A stretch of DNA of 64,000 nucleotides from Ditylenchus dipsaci. Lineage: Eukaryota; Nematoda; Chromadorea; Rhabditida; Anguinidae. The stretch covers positions 682,001 through 746,000 of the forward strand of contig SADC01001184.1 of NCBI GenBank assembly GCA_004194705.1. The letters are read 5' to 3'. The notes under the pieces are model-generated. The model was given only the letters and a program-made list of their open reading frames with translations, did not search any database and was not told the origin of the DNA. The position numbers were made by a program, and so were the translations under genes. This document shows positions 22,614 through 35,500 of the stretch, one piece after another; within the stretch, counting starts at the first letter, position 1; each line of letters begins with the position of its first letter.

Positions 22614-24589
22614 GGTCCTTTTGATGTGAAAACAAGAACGTATTCGCTAAACTTCAATTCTGGTCTCTTTTATGGGCATTTCGACAACAAAGTGGTTGCC
22701 TGCTTGTAGAGCTGATGATCTATAGTTTTAGTATTTTAATTTCTAACGCATTTTGACTCAATTTTTTAAATAATTTGACAGATAAAAATCTTAGACGCTA
22801 TATGCTGCTTTGTATTCTTCTATGGTTTGGCTTTTTTGCGAATTACCCTAAAACCAGGGCTTTGATATCAAAACTTAGAAAATAATTACAATTGCTCAAA
22901 ATAAGTACATTTTAAGGTATTTTGGCAAAATGTGGCATTTCATCCAGTGCTTACTGCTCTTTTGATAAAATTTTGGTTTTTTGCCTTGGCCCCCTGTTGT
23001 TTTTTAGAACTTTTTAGGTTTTAGGCTTAGGCAAAGGTAGACCAGCGTATGTTAGGACGGGCTCAAACATATCCTAGACTCATGTTTAAGTCCATTCTAA
23101 CATACGCTGGCCTACACTCGCCTAAGTTTTAGCCTATTAAATCACAATAAAAAACAACAGGGGACCAAGGCAAAAAACGCCGCCATTGCGGAATAGGCCG
23201 TATTTCTTCTAATAGGCGCACCGGTGCGCTTATTTTTCAATCTCCCGAAAATAGGAAAATTTGGAATTCGATCTCGAGATTTTCGGGTGAAAATAAAAAA
23301 TCTAAAAAGTGGAATCGGTAGAGCTCGTGGGAGTCAAGAAAACGTAATGAACAGCTTTGCAAAATATTGACTCTGCACCGAGATCCAGACCCTCAAAGTT
23401 GAGAGGGTGTGCTTATTAGAGCGGGTGCTCCTATTAGAAGAAAAACGGTAATCTGATTAAAATACACATTTCAAAGCCCTGCCTAAAAATCGGGCAATAC
23501 TTTTTTTTGTCCCAGATTCACTTTTTTCTGTCCCAGATTCACTTTTTTGTCCCAGATTTAGCTTAAACCACAGGGGGACCAAGTATTGTCAAAATTGGCC
23601 AAAAAATTTCTCTCATAACAGCCTGAAATTTTTTCTTTAACGTTTCTACGATGTTTTGAGCATTTTTGCCAAAAATTATTTTTTCTGCAAAAATTTTTGC
23701 CTTGGGAGACCAAGGTCACATTTCAGGCTCCTGAAAATTTTGGAGCTACCTTGGTCCCCCAAGGCAACAATTTGACCAACAATCGACTTTTTAGGCCGTT
23801 CTGGAGGGTACTCAGATACCTTATTTGGTGGTTTTTACCCTGTTTTGGTCACTGGAGCTGGGCAAAAGAGGTAGGCCCAGTTAACAAAACTATGTTCAAA
23901 TCTTATCTTTTTTGGTCTTTTAGAGATGTCCCCGTACCCTTTTAGGTTGAGTTACCTTGGTCCCCCAAGTCAAAAATGCAAAAAGAAATTTTTTTTCAAA
24001 AAATGCTAAAAAGTGTCTACCCACTAACTTTTCGTTGCTTTTTCACGTTGAAAGTAGTTAAAATGCCCTTAGAACACCATTTTGGGCATTTTCGGGCCAG
24101 GGGGGGGATTGTATACTTTAGCCGAAAAAAGTGAATCTGGGTCAAAATAAAGTGAATCTGGGACAAAAAAGTTTTTCTCCTAAAAATCTCAAAATGTGCT
24201 AGGAAGTTTAAAGAAAATCAGCTCATCAGCTCTACTCTATTATAGTTATATGTGTATTGATTATTGTTTGTTCAGGGATGGAATTGAAAAGTATTGAAAC
24301 AAGGAATTTTTAGCAAAAAAAAACACATTTAACCATTTAAAGAAAAATAATATAAGATCAAATTTATTTCTATTTTGAAGCAAAAACATTTTGACGTAAA
24401 CACGGCCGTTCAGAGTAGTCAAAAAGGCCAGTAGGTGACTTATGAACAACTAAAATAAATTTTGCATGAAACTGAAAAACTCTTGGAATTTGGCTCGAAA
24501 AACGGGTTCAAGACCTGAGTTCACTTTTCGATTTCGCGTTGGATAGGGTAATAATATAAGATTTGCAAAAGAATTGAAAAATCGACCGT

Positions 24590-24690
24590 GTCGGAAGGTG
24601 GGGTTGAACTCGCTGGATCTCAAATAAAATGGCCTTTTTCGGTGGGACAACGAAATCCCGCACTTTACCTACTGCGCCATGAAGTTTGGG
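24590..24690 (-). repeat. tRNA-derived SINE fragment
   Basis: On the minus strand an A-box-like TGGCGCAGTAGGTAAAGTGC is followed about 60 bases later by a B-box-like GAGTTCAACCCC. The spacer does not fold as a proper tRNA, so a SINE head is more likely than a tRNA gene. Confidence 0.5.
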
Positions 24691-26221
24691 GAGAAGTTAC
24701 GTACTGCGTTTTTTGAAAGGCCGTGCTAAAGCTTCAAAAAAATTAGGTTTCCTACTTTTTAGACGAACAATTTCCATGCCTGTGTTTATTAAGTTTCATA
24801 TGTTCTCTAATTGTCCAAATGTACCGATATTGAAATTAGCTGCCTTTGTAAATAATAAAACAAAGACTTTATGCAATAGTGCAATCAAGTAAATAAGGCT
24901 TTTGGAGAGTAAAAAGTATTTTTTCTTACAGCTTTTACGATCAAGTCGAGAGCTTTGTAGTTTAAGAAAAGAAGATGTGAAGAGCAAACAAGTCTGACTT
25001 AACAACATATGTATCTTGTTTAACACAATATACTCATTTAAAACTTATTTCTTAGTGATTTCGAAATTTTGACTACCTCTTAGTTTTAAACGGGTGAAAA
25101 AATATTTATATTAAAGAATGTTTAGGGGCTTTTTGATTTTAGATTTTATTTTCAAAGAAATATTTTCAGCATTTCCGGCCGTCCCCCGCCAATTCATTTA
25201 AAAAATTTAAGTTACGCAATTCAGTAGCCCGTACTGTCTTTTTCAAACGATTATAAAATCAGTTTTTCATTGAAATAACATCCTATTTCTGGACTAATGA
25301 AGCCTTTAAAAAAGCAAAGGTATGGCTTGAAGAAAATTTTCAACCAAGTCTATGAAATTCGTATCAGGAGAGTTGGGCGCTTAATTTCAAATAATGTTTG
25401 TCTGAAATAAAGTCGGAAAAATTTTCCTCAATCCAATTCCAGCGAGAAGATTTGTATTGGACTGTCCAGAAGGTTGAAAAATATCACAAAAGTTTGCCGA
25501 TTGAAATTTTACAATTTGTAGAGCCGTGAAATTTTTATCGGTAAATTTTCCATTCAAAAACTCTAGGTAGCACGGACAATTCGCTCCCAGGGCAATTTGC
25601 TTCCGGAACAATTCGCTATTCCGGGATCGAATTGTCCTAGGAGCGAATTGTCGTGGACCCAGGTAGCACACCTACTGAACGAGACCATAGTTTTTTTTCA
25701 CTCGGTTCGTTGTCATATGAAAATTGGGCTAAGTTTACTAAAAGATAACGTTCAGCCTTTTGAGTTTTAAGCTTTATAAACGATTTTTTTTGAAAGTAAG
25801 TAAATTTTATATTGATTACCTCTGTTTACTTTTCAATTTGACGCTTAATGATATATGCAGAATTATGAGAGATATTATTTGTCCCATAAGTTTTTTGTTC
25901 AAATATTTTCAAAAAAGTTGTGCAATGGGTCAAGTGATTTTTACGCACATTCGAACCATAAGTACACCTAATCAGGAATGAGTCGGTCCCTTCCTTTTTG
26001 GCTTTTTTGTAAAAAATCTTGATTTTTAGCCAATATTATGAAGTCAATTTTAAAGTTTGGTCTTATTGGTAAGCTGAGGTTATGGAAATCATTTCAATAA
26101 GAAGTGTTCTTGTATAGAGGTTCTAATATATAGAAAACAAATATACTAAAAGACTAGAAAAAGGTTTCTTTGTAAGGAGTGTGTCCTTGTATAGGGTGTT
26201 CTTTTTAATAAAAAAGCTTTA

Positions 26222-27025
26222 CAGTGAACCCTCCATTTAATGGACCACCGCCGTTAGTGTGAATTTCGAGTTTTTGAATTTTCGGGGACACCTCATTTGT
26301 TTTGAAAATGTTTTCTGAATTATTTTTCGTTTGTAATCGAAATTTTTCCAAAATTTAGAACAATCCACTGCTCGAGGCAAAGTTGCGTGAAAATGCCAGA
26401 TCGGACAATTTAGCACACTTCCATTGAGCTAAAAACCATTATAGCTGTCACATGATTCGCCTCGTTCAATACACAAATAAAAAATATTTCAAAGAAATAT
26501 TTTCAGCATTTCCGGCTGCCCCTCGCCAATTGAAAACTCTAAATTGCCATTGTCATTAACGGCGATGGTCTTTTAACGATACCCTTGATTTTGCGATACC
26601 TTTTCCCCGATCGCAGGGATTTAGTTTAACGATACAGTGAAGGCTCTAGATAGTGTACACATAAAAAGTTCGGTAATACCTAGGGCTCGGAAGTTTTTTT
26701 TGCCTGGATCTCTATATAGTATTTGGCATGTGCGGGTGTCTGGGTCGCCACTTTTGTATTCAAGCCTAATTTTCTAATTTTCTGCAAAGTTTTGCAAACC
26801 TAGGTTAGATATCGTTCCGGAACCAACAAGCACCATATATTGGCTTTCTCTAAAGCACAAACACGCCTAATTGTAATTTCTTCTAAACTTTTTGCTGATC
26901 GTCGGCCAAACCCTTGATATAACGTTAGCTAGAAAAAAACTAAGATGATAATATAACTATACCTTGATTTAACGATACCTTTTGACCGGTCCCCAGGAGT
27001 ATCGTTAAATCAAGGATTGACTTTA
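26222..27025. mobile_element. Pogo-like element, diverged
   Basis: Left end TA-CAGTGAACCCTCCATTTAAT, right end about TTAAATCAAGGATTGACTTTA. It contains further related end sequences, suggesting nesting. Confidence 0.45.
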
Positions 27026-27798
27026 ATAGAATTTAGACTGTATCAAACTTGCTATTTTTTGAAAAATGACGCCATAAAAGCGCATCAATCTTTTTCAAGT
27101 GTCTTGTTTTCTATTTTTAGATTGGATGGTTCAAAATAATTCTCATATTTGCGTTCCTAATTTAGCTTTTGATTTTTTTGGCGCTACCGGAGTATATGGT
27201 GTTTGGAAACACTTAAAAAAAATTATTTAAGGGGGGGGGGGTTACTCCGGTAGGGTCAATTTTTCCAGGTTCTTTTTTTCACATCCTTATCCTTGTTGTT
27301 AACAAAATATGGCTCCAACACGACACTTTAAAAATATATTTCTGGGTAAATTTAGTTTTTTAGAAGGGGGATTGATAAAGTGCTATACAAACAAATAAAA
27401 TTTGTGATCAAGGGAGTAATTAACAAGCTAAATGCCGATCGTAACTCGTGTTTCTTTTATGCCAATTTTTTCCGCTGAATATTTCTATCGCAGTTTTTTC
27501 GGCAGGAATGTCCAATAATCCGCCAAAAATTTTAATTTTTGAAAACTGAACTGAACCGAAATTTGAAGAATGTTTTTTTAAAGGCTTGTAGTTTTCTTAT
27601 TACATTAACACTCAGACGAGTTTATCATTTAATTCTGTAAAGGAGGAGATGCACTTTCTAACACATGTTTAATTGTCTACTTTTTGTTTATAAATTACAG
27701 AAAAATGTATTTCAAATTTACATGTCATTTCGTGACCACAATTTTGTTTGTGAAAAACTGCTTTTTACTTTTTTTTTTGAACGGCTATCAACTGTTAA

Positions 27799-28192
27799 TG
27801 GCTTGTTCGCGTTGTTAGAGTTAAAGTTCGAGTTAGAGTTCGGGTAAGAGGTGTTCATGTACTCAAAAATCCGAACTCTAACTCGTTGGTGTTCACGTAC
27901 ATCGAGTTAGAGTTAGAGGTCAAGCTTGAAATTGCTTATGTATATAGCTTAGACGACTCAGAATCTCACCCCAGAGCGGTTCAGGGTTATTAAAAGTTAG
28001 TTTTTGGGGATTTACCACAGGGCAATCCAAGTTATATGCATGAACACCTTCAAGTTCAACCTCGAAGTCTAACTCGATGTATGTGAACACCCTCAAGTTA
28101 GAGTTCGAGTTATAGTTTGCGGAAGAGGTGTTCAGGTAGCCAACAATCCGAACTCTAACTTGAAGTCTAACTCTAACAATGTGAACAAGCCA
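27799..28192. mobile_element. PIF/Harbinger-like MITE, TAA target site
   Basis: Ends TGGCTTGTTCGCGTTGTTAG and the inverse ending CAATGTGAACAAGCCA, flanked by TAA (27796-27798, 28193-28195). The interior repeats GAGTTAGAGTTCG-like words in both orientations. Confidence 0.7.
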
Positions 28193-28257
28193 TAATCATC
28201 AACCGAAAAAGAAATAGCAGACAGTTGCGGTTTTTTTTATGGTAAACATAGAAATAA

Positions 28258-28592
28258 TTATTAAATAATTGTCACAAAATGTTTGAAACCAGTATATAAG
28301 TTGTAACACGAGTTTCTAAAGCTTTTTTCCCGCTAGTCAAACTCTTGAATCTGACGTCAGATTTATTTTCAGCATGGTCGACTTGCTTTTAAAACTGCTT
28401 TCAGAATCCAAGACTTACTGTCACAGTTTTAATCCTGCTCAAGACAAAAAGTTTGAATTGCATAAGAAAATTTATAATCTTGAACACAAATCTGAGGTCA
28501 GAATTAAGAGTTTGACTAGCGGGAAAAAAGTTTTTGAAACTCGTGTTACAACTTATACATTGGTTTCAAATTATTATGTAACAATTATTTAA
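28258..28592. repeat. Foldback element
   Basis: Ends ATTAAATAATTGTCACAAAAT...GAAACCA and the inverse TGGTTTCAAATTATTATGTAAC; inner arms around CGCTAGTCAAACTC / GAGTTTGACTAGCG also pair. The open frame 28374-28592 is internal to it. Confidence 0.65.
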
Positions 28593-28938
28593 TCAACTAT
28601 TGCTATGTTTAGTATCGAAGGAGTTACGATGGGATTCTCGCGTGTTAAGTTTATCTAATTAAGTTCGAGATTTAACTGTTGAGACTGAAATTTCGACTGT
28701 CAAAGTCATTTCAATTGTAAGTCTATTATGAACTCAGTAAGGCATACGTGGTTAATAAAGCATAAAAATGCAAAAACTGAATACTACACAAGAAAAAGAA
28801 GTGAACAGAGGGACGGCTCATTTTGTTTTCAAGCAGTCTTGACAACAATTAAAGCAACCCTTACTAAATTGTGATATTTTGGCAATTTTTTGTGTGATAT
28901 AAGCTAAAATAACTTTTTCTAGTTTATTCTCTAGCATA

Positions 28939-29336
28939 ATGTCCGACTCCAGTGGCATTGAACTGATGACTGACAGTAAATTGAGGCCTCGTTCAAAGGG
29001 TATATTTCTAATAATATCTAGTCTATCAAATAAAAATGCTAGTACTGTACCAGCCTTATAAATGATTAATGTAGAAAGCGTTGCGTACCACCTCGACCCC
29101 TTCAACCGCCCTGAACTGACACATACACTAAGAGGGCGAGAGCTAGTCTGTTTTGTTATCTTCATTGTAATCATCGTCATTGTAATTATCCTTGTTTTCG
29201 AGAGAGTCATGCCAGTGCTCTATATATTCCAGGTTAGCAGTTTTCTCTGACACCCAACATTACTTCAACTCTATTGCAGGCAAGGCCGACCATTCCTGCT
29301 CGTTTTCTTAACAAAACAACTGCTGATTCTCTCTAA
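28939..29336 (+). CDS. Small single-pass membrane protein
   Basis: Three exons, 28939-28999, 29075-29232 and 29280-29336, with matching phases (1 then 0) and good splice sites give about 91 residues. The N-terminus is polar (MSDSSGIELMTDSK), followed by one very hydrophobic Ile/Val stretch (CFVIFIVIIVIVIILVF) and a short Arg-containing tail ending before TAA at 29334. AATAAA follows at 29360-29365. No signal peptide is evident, so a tail- or signal-anchored protein with a ~45-residue N-terminal side is likely. Family not recognised. The tight gene model, short introns and adjacent poly(A) signal argue for a real gene. Confidence 0.6.
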
Positions 29337-29359
29337 AAATTGTCATTTTATACTGTTCT

Positions 29360-29365
29360 AATAAA
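29360..29365 (+). terminator. Polyadenylation signal
   Basis: AATAAA 24 bases after the stop of the small membrane protein. Confidence 0.6.
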
Positions 29366-29595
29366 ATATATTTACTGTTATTGTTTTCTAGTTTGTTGTG
29401 ATGCGAACTAACAAGGAAATCGGCTGAACTGTATAAACCCTTCAAATTTTTATTTAGTCATAGCATTTTCCTGTGTTTTTTACGATATGCTTAACATGAA
29501 AAACATGCACATATCCATCCCTGGAATTAAAAACAAAAACTTTATTTTTAGATGCTTTGGTTCTCTAAGCTGATTCCAAGCGCCAATTTTTGTTA

Positions 29596-29983
29596 CAGTC
29601 AAACCTGGATTCTGATCATTTTTGCTAGCTCTGTTTTAACAGTCTGGTCGCAAATATCGTGAGGATTCTGCAAATATCGTGAGGATCGTGAGGATTTTGC
29701 CGACCGTGTTTCAGAATTATAAAAAAATCCCTCTAAAAAAGCAAAACCTCGATAAACAGCCGACCTTTTTGAAAATAGGGTGGCGGTTTATCGAGCTTTC
29801 GCTTTTTATAAGGAAATTTTTTATAATTCTGAAAAATAATCGGCAAAATCGGAGTGCTCACGATATTTGCAACCAGACTGTCAAAACAGAGCTAGCAAAA
29901 ATGTTCAGAAATTGGGCTAAAGATGTGTCAGACCCTAGGCGGGAACGAACTTTTTGGGGTGGCGGATTATCGAGGTTTGACTG
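29596..29983. mobile_element. Pogo/Tigger-like MITE
   Basis: TA-flanked ends CAGTCAAACCTGGATTCTG and the inverse CGAGGTTTGACTG; shares GGTCGCAAATATCGTGAGGA with the copies at 19157 and 21883. A short tandem duplication of CAAATATCGTGAGGAT lies near its left end. Confidence 0.75.
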
Positions 29984-30463
29984 TATCAATGCCAGGGATG
30001 GCTATAGGGCTGTCTTACTCGTTTAACGCATCAAAAAACATAAAATTTTTTTAAAGGGTTTACATTTTGCAGTTTAGGCAGTTTTTTTTTGCCCTGTTTG
30101 TTGTTGAGAACAATGCATTTGTTAGGGAGAACAAAAAGAAGTGTGCAGTGATTGTAAACCTATTCTCTAACCCCCCGTTCCACCTTCCACAGAAACGCTG
30201 TCAGAGACGAGCCGCAATCACTAAAGCGCTAAAGAAAAGACTTTTCCTGTTCCTTTTTTCACACTTTGTGTTGTTTTTTATGTTGCGAAGCAAGCAACGC
30301 ACACATATTGCGTGCATTTTTTGTTTTTCTTCTGGCTTCTTTTATTGATTTATTTTGTGTGTGTGCGCGCGCATCTTCCTACCCACTTGTTCACTAATTG
30401 TTTACCTCGTTTGTTCGGCTATACAGGTGTAAATTAGATTTATTTGCAGCTTGAAACATTAAA

Positions 30464-32310
30464 ATGTTCTATAATAATTCTAAAAGATTTCTTGTCTTTC
30501 TTCTAACACTTAAAAGAGCATCCATAGTGAGTTATTTAAATTTTTTATTTTTTCTCTAATGTCTATCAGAAGATGATTAATTAAGTGTTTTTGCTAGAGA
30601 TTGAAAAAAAATTTGACTATTTTTAAACAAAAAGATGCTTTTTCGGCTGTAATGCAGAATGCGTTTCCATCTCTGGTCCCCCCTGTTGTTTTTTCTCAAA
30701 AAACAATTTGTTCCTCCTGTTGTTTTGAAAGTGATAATGGTTAAGGTTAACGTGTTTACCGTATTTTCGGCATATTTAAAAAAAAGTATTGTCACCGTCT
30801 TTCAAAAAAAACTATAATCATTATGATCACTATAATCCAGGGTTCGTAATTGTACTTTTTAAAAAGCTTTGTCCTTTTTTCGGGATCCAAAGTCTTTTTA
30901 TTTTTGAAGTTTTTAGTCAAAATCTTTTTTTCGCTCCAACATTGCAATAAGCACTGGATAAAATGAAATAAAATCTTTTTTACCCGAATGTCCTTTTTTC
31001 GAAATTTTTTCATTACGAACCCTGCTCTAATCGCCATATTAACATATCCATAATGCACAGAGGGGACCAAGGCATTTTTCAATAAAATATAACAGGCGGA
31101 CCAAGGCAAAAAACGGAAACGGATTATGCACTAGCGCCGTATTTTCTGTTTTTAACGTATCGACCTGTTTATTTTTCAAATTCTGGGTCGATTTCAAAAT
31201 TTAGTCTGAAAATCCATGATTCATAATCTCTGGTTTGCATAATCATACATAATCAGTATAACTGGGCAACGAAGGCGCAAAAAGAGATCAGAAAAATATT
31301 TATTCTCGTCTGAGATATAAATCCTCAAATTCGAGAGGGCCCACTTATTGTGATTTATTTTTTATTAGAAAATATTTTTTCTTTATTGCAATTACAAAGT
31401 TAGGAAAAATTTAAAGCACCGAAAAGTATAATTCCTCATTTAATTGTAAATAAGTGTATTATAGACGTTGTTGTTGCTTCAGTTAGCATTTTATTACTAT
31501 TCTGGCGAGTACTCGGTGTGTTTATTGCTCACAAATCTGTTAACACAATTTGTTATTTGCGTGCAGAACAGAAATCTGGATACTTATGAACTGATTCGTC
31601 TGAATCACGCCTTCTGGACGAGGGGCAATAGATTTATGGTAATGAGGTTTAAAAACACACAATATTTTACAATTATATGAAATGTTTTTCTAGTGCATAA
31701 TCCATATTTTCACCATTTCAATGCTCTCAATATTGCGTTTTGTGCTTGCAAATTTGGACGAAACATCCACCGCTTCTCCAAAATTCCTTAGTCAAGTAAG
31801 AAAAGTATTTAGAATCTAGTTTACAGCTTGCAAATTCTAATGAATTTTCACCACTGAAAAGTGGTTAAATCGACGTTCTAGTATTTTTCTGAGTTTCGTC
31901 TTAATTTAAAGCAAATTTGTGGGATAGCACACCGTTTCAATTTGAAAAGATCGGATTTTCGATACAAGACCTTCAAGGTTCAATAATTTGGTTTTAATAG
32001 GAAAAGATTTTCGAAAAATTTCATAGTGATAGCAAGACTCTTTTTAGGGGTATTTTAGAGGAAATCTGGTGACGGCACATTTAAACGGTGTTTTATTGCA
32101 CTGACGTGCATGTTCCTTAAATGTATTTTTAAAAAATCAAATTGTACCATATTTCAGCTGTTCTATTATGTTCTGCTGATCATGTGTTTCACTGACAACT
32201 CCCTGTTATTTCTCTATATTTTGAGGTGTAATTTAAACAAAGTGCATTATGCAGTTAATGTGCATGAATGGAGAATGAACGGCGTGATTTCAGCAGCTTC
32301 AGCTGCATAG
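30464..32310 (+). CDS. Four-pass membrane protein, tentatively TMEM138-like
   Basis: Exons 30464-30526 (ATG, good GTGAGT donor), 31483-31638, 31694-31795, 32158-32310; all introns phase 0; about 157 residues. Hydrophobic segments: KRFLVFLLTL, YSVCLLLTNLLTQFVICV, CIIHIFTISMLSILRFVL and LFYYVLLIMCF...LLFLYIL. The length (TMEM138 is about 162 residues), the His-Phe pair before the third segment, an Asn-Leu after it and the ~55-residue spacing to a C-terminal Trp-Arg resemble TMEM138, a ciliary transition-zone protein, but identity is low and this is an inference. The first exon is the least certain. It converges on the CYTH gene; only ~250 bases separate the two stops. Confidence 0.5.
30527..31482. 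other. Intron with repeats
   Basis: Contains paired CCCCTGTTGTTTT / ACAGGGGACCAAGG words (30677-31120) of the same family as 22978-23182, and a CCGTATTTTCT element (31136-31375). No coding signature. Confidence 0.45.
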
Positions 32311-32366
32311 CTATGCCACATATGTTTGTAGAAGTCATTAAACGATCTCCCTATTTTAAGTAAATA

Positions 32367-32372
32367 TTTATT
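32367..32372 (-). terminator. Polyadenylation signal of the CYTH gene
   Basis: TTTATT on the + strand (AATAAA on the minus strand), about 190 bases past the stop at 32562. Confidence 0.45.
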
Positions 32373-32561
32373 TTACTGTACATTTGTCTAAGAGTAATAC
32401 CTACAATAAATGACAATACCATGAGGTCGACAAACAGTAATAAAAACTGACAATAAAAAAATCTAGGCTAATCTCAGCAACACTGGCAATAAGGCACATA
32501 TTTAACACACAGTAAAGTGGTAGACCCGCATCACAAACATGCCTGCTCAACAAGAAACATT

Positions 32562-35500
32562 TTAAAAGGACACATCACTGGTTGACTCTTCATCAAAGCC
32601 ACTATCACAAGACTTGGCTTTTAAATATAATTCAAAGTAGGAAAATGGAACTAGCTGGGTATCAGCTATGGCCAAGGCTTTCTGCACTTTTTCAGCTTGT
32701 TTTAAAAGTTCTTCGGCGGAAGCTTTTGTATCATTTGCATGGATCTAAAATTTGCATGAATAAGAATAGATTTTTATTACAAGCTATTTTCAATATTCCG
32801 TATTTATTCTCATGGAAACACCCCGCGCCCCCTCCCTAAATTGAAAGACAACAATATGTTAGAGAGTTCGCCGAAATTACTCGGCCACTCCCAAAAAGTT
32901 TGGCAAAGTTTGGCTGTATATTGCCCGGTTGATCCCCAAATGATTTTTGTAACTACATTTTAATATTTTCACGTATCTTCACGACTTTATTTCAATGTTG
33001 CGAAAACCCTAAGTGAGCTTGGATATTTCCGAGGGTCAGGGCTCAAAAATTCAGAAGTCGACCGGGCAAGGGACTACACAGTCAACTTTTTTTGAAAGTA
33101 ACTGCATAATTTTGGCGCACTCTGTATTAGAAGCCTTGATTAGAAGCGATAAGGTCAAAACAGAAAAATTTGTCTCTGCAGAGACTATTTTAGCTGTTTT
33201 TGGAGCATACCCGTAGCCAATGGGAATGATGTTTAGTTTAGAAAAGGGAGTACCAGGTAAATTCAAAAAAATATTTTTAAATTCGAATTTATTGAATGCC
33301 TCTCAGTAAAAAGATATAAAAAGTAAATGAGAATATATTAGCAGCCTCGGCATCTGAATGATGGAGTAGCGAAGGATAAATTTCCACCCTAAGTTGATTC
33401 ATGAAGTTAAGGAGGGATAATCCTTTTTTTTGACAAATTTTACTTTTTTGGTGGGTTTTTTTGACTGATTTTATTAAATTTTCTCACTTTTTTCTATTCT
33501 AGTTTCTAATGAGGTATCAGTTGTTGCATCTTTGAAAAATGTAGCACGAAAAAGGAAAAGTATGAACCAAATTATTTTCTGACTACCTTCATACTTTTAC
33601 CTTTTTCTGCTATATTTCGCAAAGATGATGCAATAAATGATACTTCACTAGAAACTGAAATCACAGTGTTACATGATGGTGTCATCAATTTTGAAAAAAG
33701 ATGAGAAATTTAATAAAATCAGTCAAAATAAAAATTTTCCCCAAAAAGTATATTTGCCCAAGAAAAAAGATTACCCGTAAAAAAGTATTATACTTTTTTT
33801 TTCACTTACATCAATATCCACAAAGACGCCTAGATTTTCCACTTCATCCAAGTATATGCAAATGTTGCCTTTGTAAAACACTCTCCGTTTTTTGAAAATA
33901 GTGCCTAGCTCGGTGAGTGACAGTGCCAATGTATTCTGCAATAAAAATTAATGTAATTTTTTTGCAGTGTTATCTCAATTTAGTAATTTTGTTTTGCAAC
34001 ATTTTTATCTTTGATAATTTTCATTTTCTTTGCTAAAGCAGAGAACAAAGAGGCGTCAAAAAATCAAACTAGTTTTGGGCACAAAAAACACAATGAGAGC
34101 AGTAAAGATAAGCAATAATCTCCTCTTTTAGTCTACAAAGTAGTTTTGATAAAACAATTGTTTGCAGAACAGTATGGGTTGATTAGACAACAACTGTTAC
34201 TTTACCCCTATTACTATTGTGTGCGAAATTAAAATAACAACTGACTCTAAGACGTTGAACACCATGACTGACTTCAGTGACTCGCGACTGACTGAAATTA
34301 GGTCCAACATTGTTAGTTTGTTTGTAAGATATCAGCTCTCCATGGTCCTGAACATTAATCATAAAAAAATTCAACAAAGTTGTAGTAAAAAAATATATAC
34401 CTGTCGCGGACTGTTGATTCTTAGCTTCATTTGGCCATAAGGCACGTCAAAGTAAATGTCTTCGGAAGCTTAAAAATGAATAAATGTTTTCATTTGACAT
34501 AATTTGAGGTAAAGACCTCGGTTTAGGAAAATATGCACAGATGCATGCAATGACATAATATGCAATGGCTCAAACTGCTATGAATTTGAAAAATGTTATA
34601 AATATTTTTAGTTGATGTTCTCTTTAGGGTAAACTACCTAAATTCGGGATCAAAATTTCTGCGTTGTTTACAATCGAGTAAAGGAATTTCTAAATGACAA
34701 ATTTGTGGGCAACACTATAAATCTAAAATTTAGTTACAGTAAAACCTCGATTTAACCAATTTGTGCCGACTTGCACCCGATTGGAAAAAAAGTGCCTTGC
34801 TTTCCTCTTTATTCCTCGAAAATTTTCATTTTGTAATGATGTAGTGAAAACCATTTTTTATGAAATTTCAAGATTTAACAAAAATATGATTATACCATAC
34901 AAATTTTTTGTACTAATTTTGTGAAAAATCTTAAAATTTGCAATAAAACCTTTCTTTCAACCTTATTTTCACAATAAAACAATAAAATGAATTTTACCAA
35001 TAAAAACGAAATTTTCGGAATAAAAAGTTGAAATCTCACGAAAGATATTTAAAGGGGGATATAAAGCTACTTCGGGTTGAAAAGGTGGCCTCGGTGGCGC
35101 AGTGAGTAAGCGTTTGTGCTTTAAGGCTCAAAATGGCGCGCATATACCCTATACCACGTGGTGGCACACTTTTTTGGATTGCTTGACAATGTCGAGGGTA
35201 ATTGTGGTCGCAGATTCCGAATTTGGCTCTAAAAAGTCTAATTAGTAATTACCCCCAAAATGATCAAATAAGCCAAAATAAATAGCGTGTCAGTACGTGG
35301 AATCGAACCTGCGCATCATTTTGAGCCAAAAAGCACAAACACTTATCTAATGCGCCACCGAGGCCACTTTTCCACTAATACCGGAGTACGAAGTCCATTG
35401 CGCATGTATGTATGTATCCCCCTTTTTATTCCAGCAATAAAAACAATCGTTTAATTGGGTTTTGACTGTTTCACTATTATTGAATTTTTGCAAAGTCTTA

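Larger units (their letters stand above)
22614..28938. other. 6.3-kb transposon-rich gap with no supported gene
   Basis: Contains 22978-23182 (nested inverted repeats, outer ends TTGCCTTGGCCCCCTGTTG), 23208-23458 (CCGTATTTCTTCTAATAG family), 23490-24170 (ends with TGTCCCAGATTCAC repeats and their inverse), a tRNA-like SINE (24590-24690), 26222-27025 (pogo-like), 27799-28192 (Harbinger-like) and a foldback at 28258-28592. The remaining sequence shows no exon signature. Confidence 0.5.

Noticed and set aside
33051..33266. Minus-strand frame with PIGYG resembling the end of elongation factor 1B
   Set aside because: Only five residues match; the rest does not follow the family, and it lies inside a CYTH intron whose flanking exons join perfectly.
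35082..35374. Functional tRNA gene
   Set aside because: A and B boxes are present, but no acceptor stem pairs and the copy is a mirrored repeat, so a SINE is the better reading.
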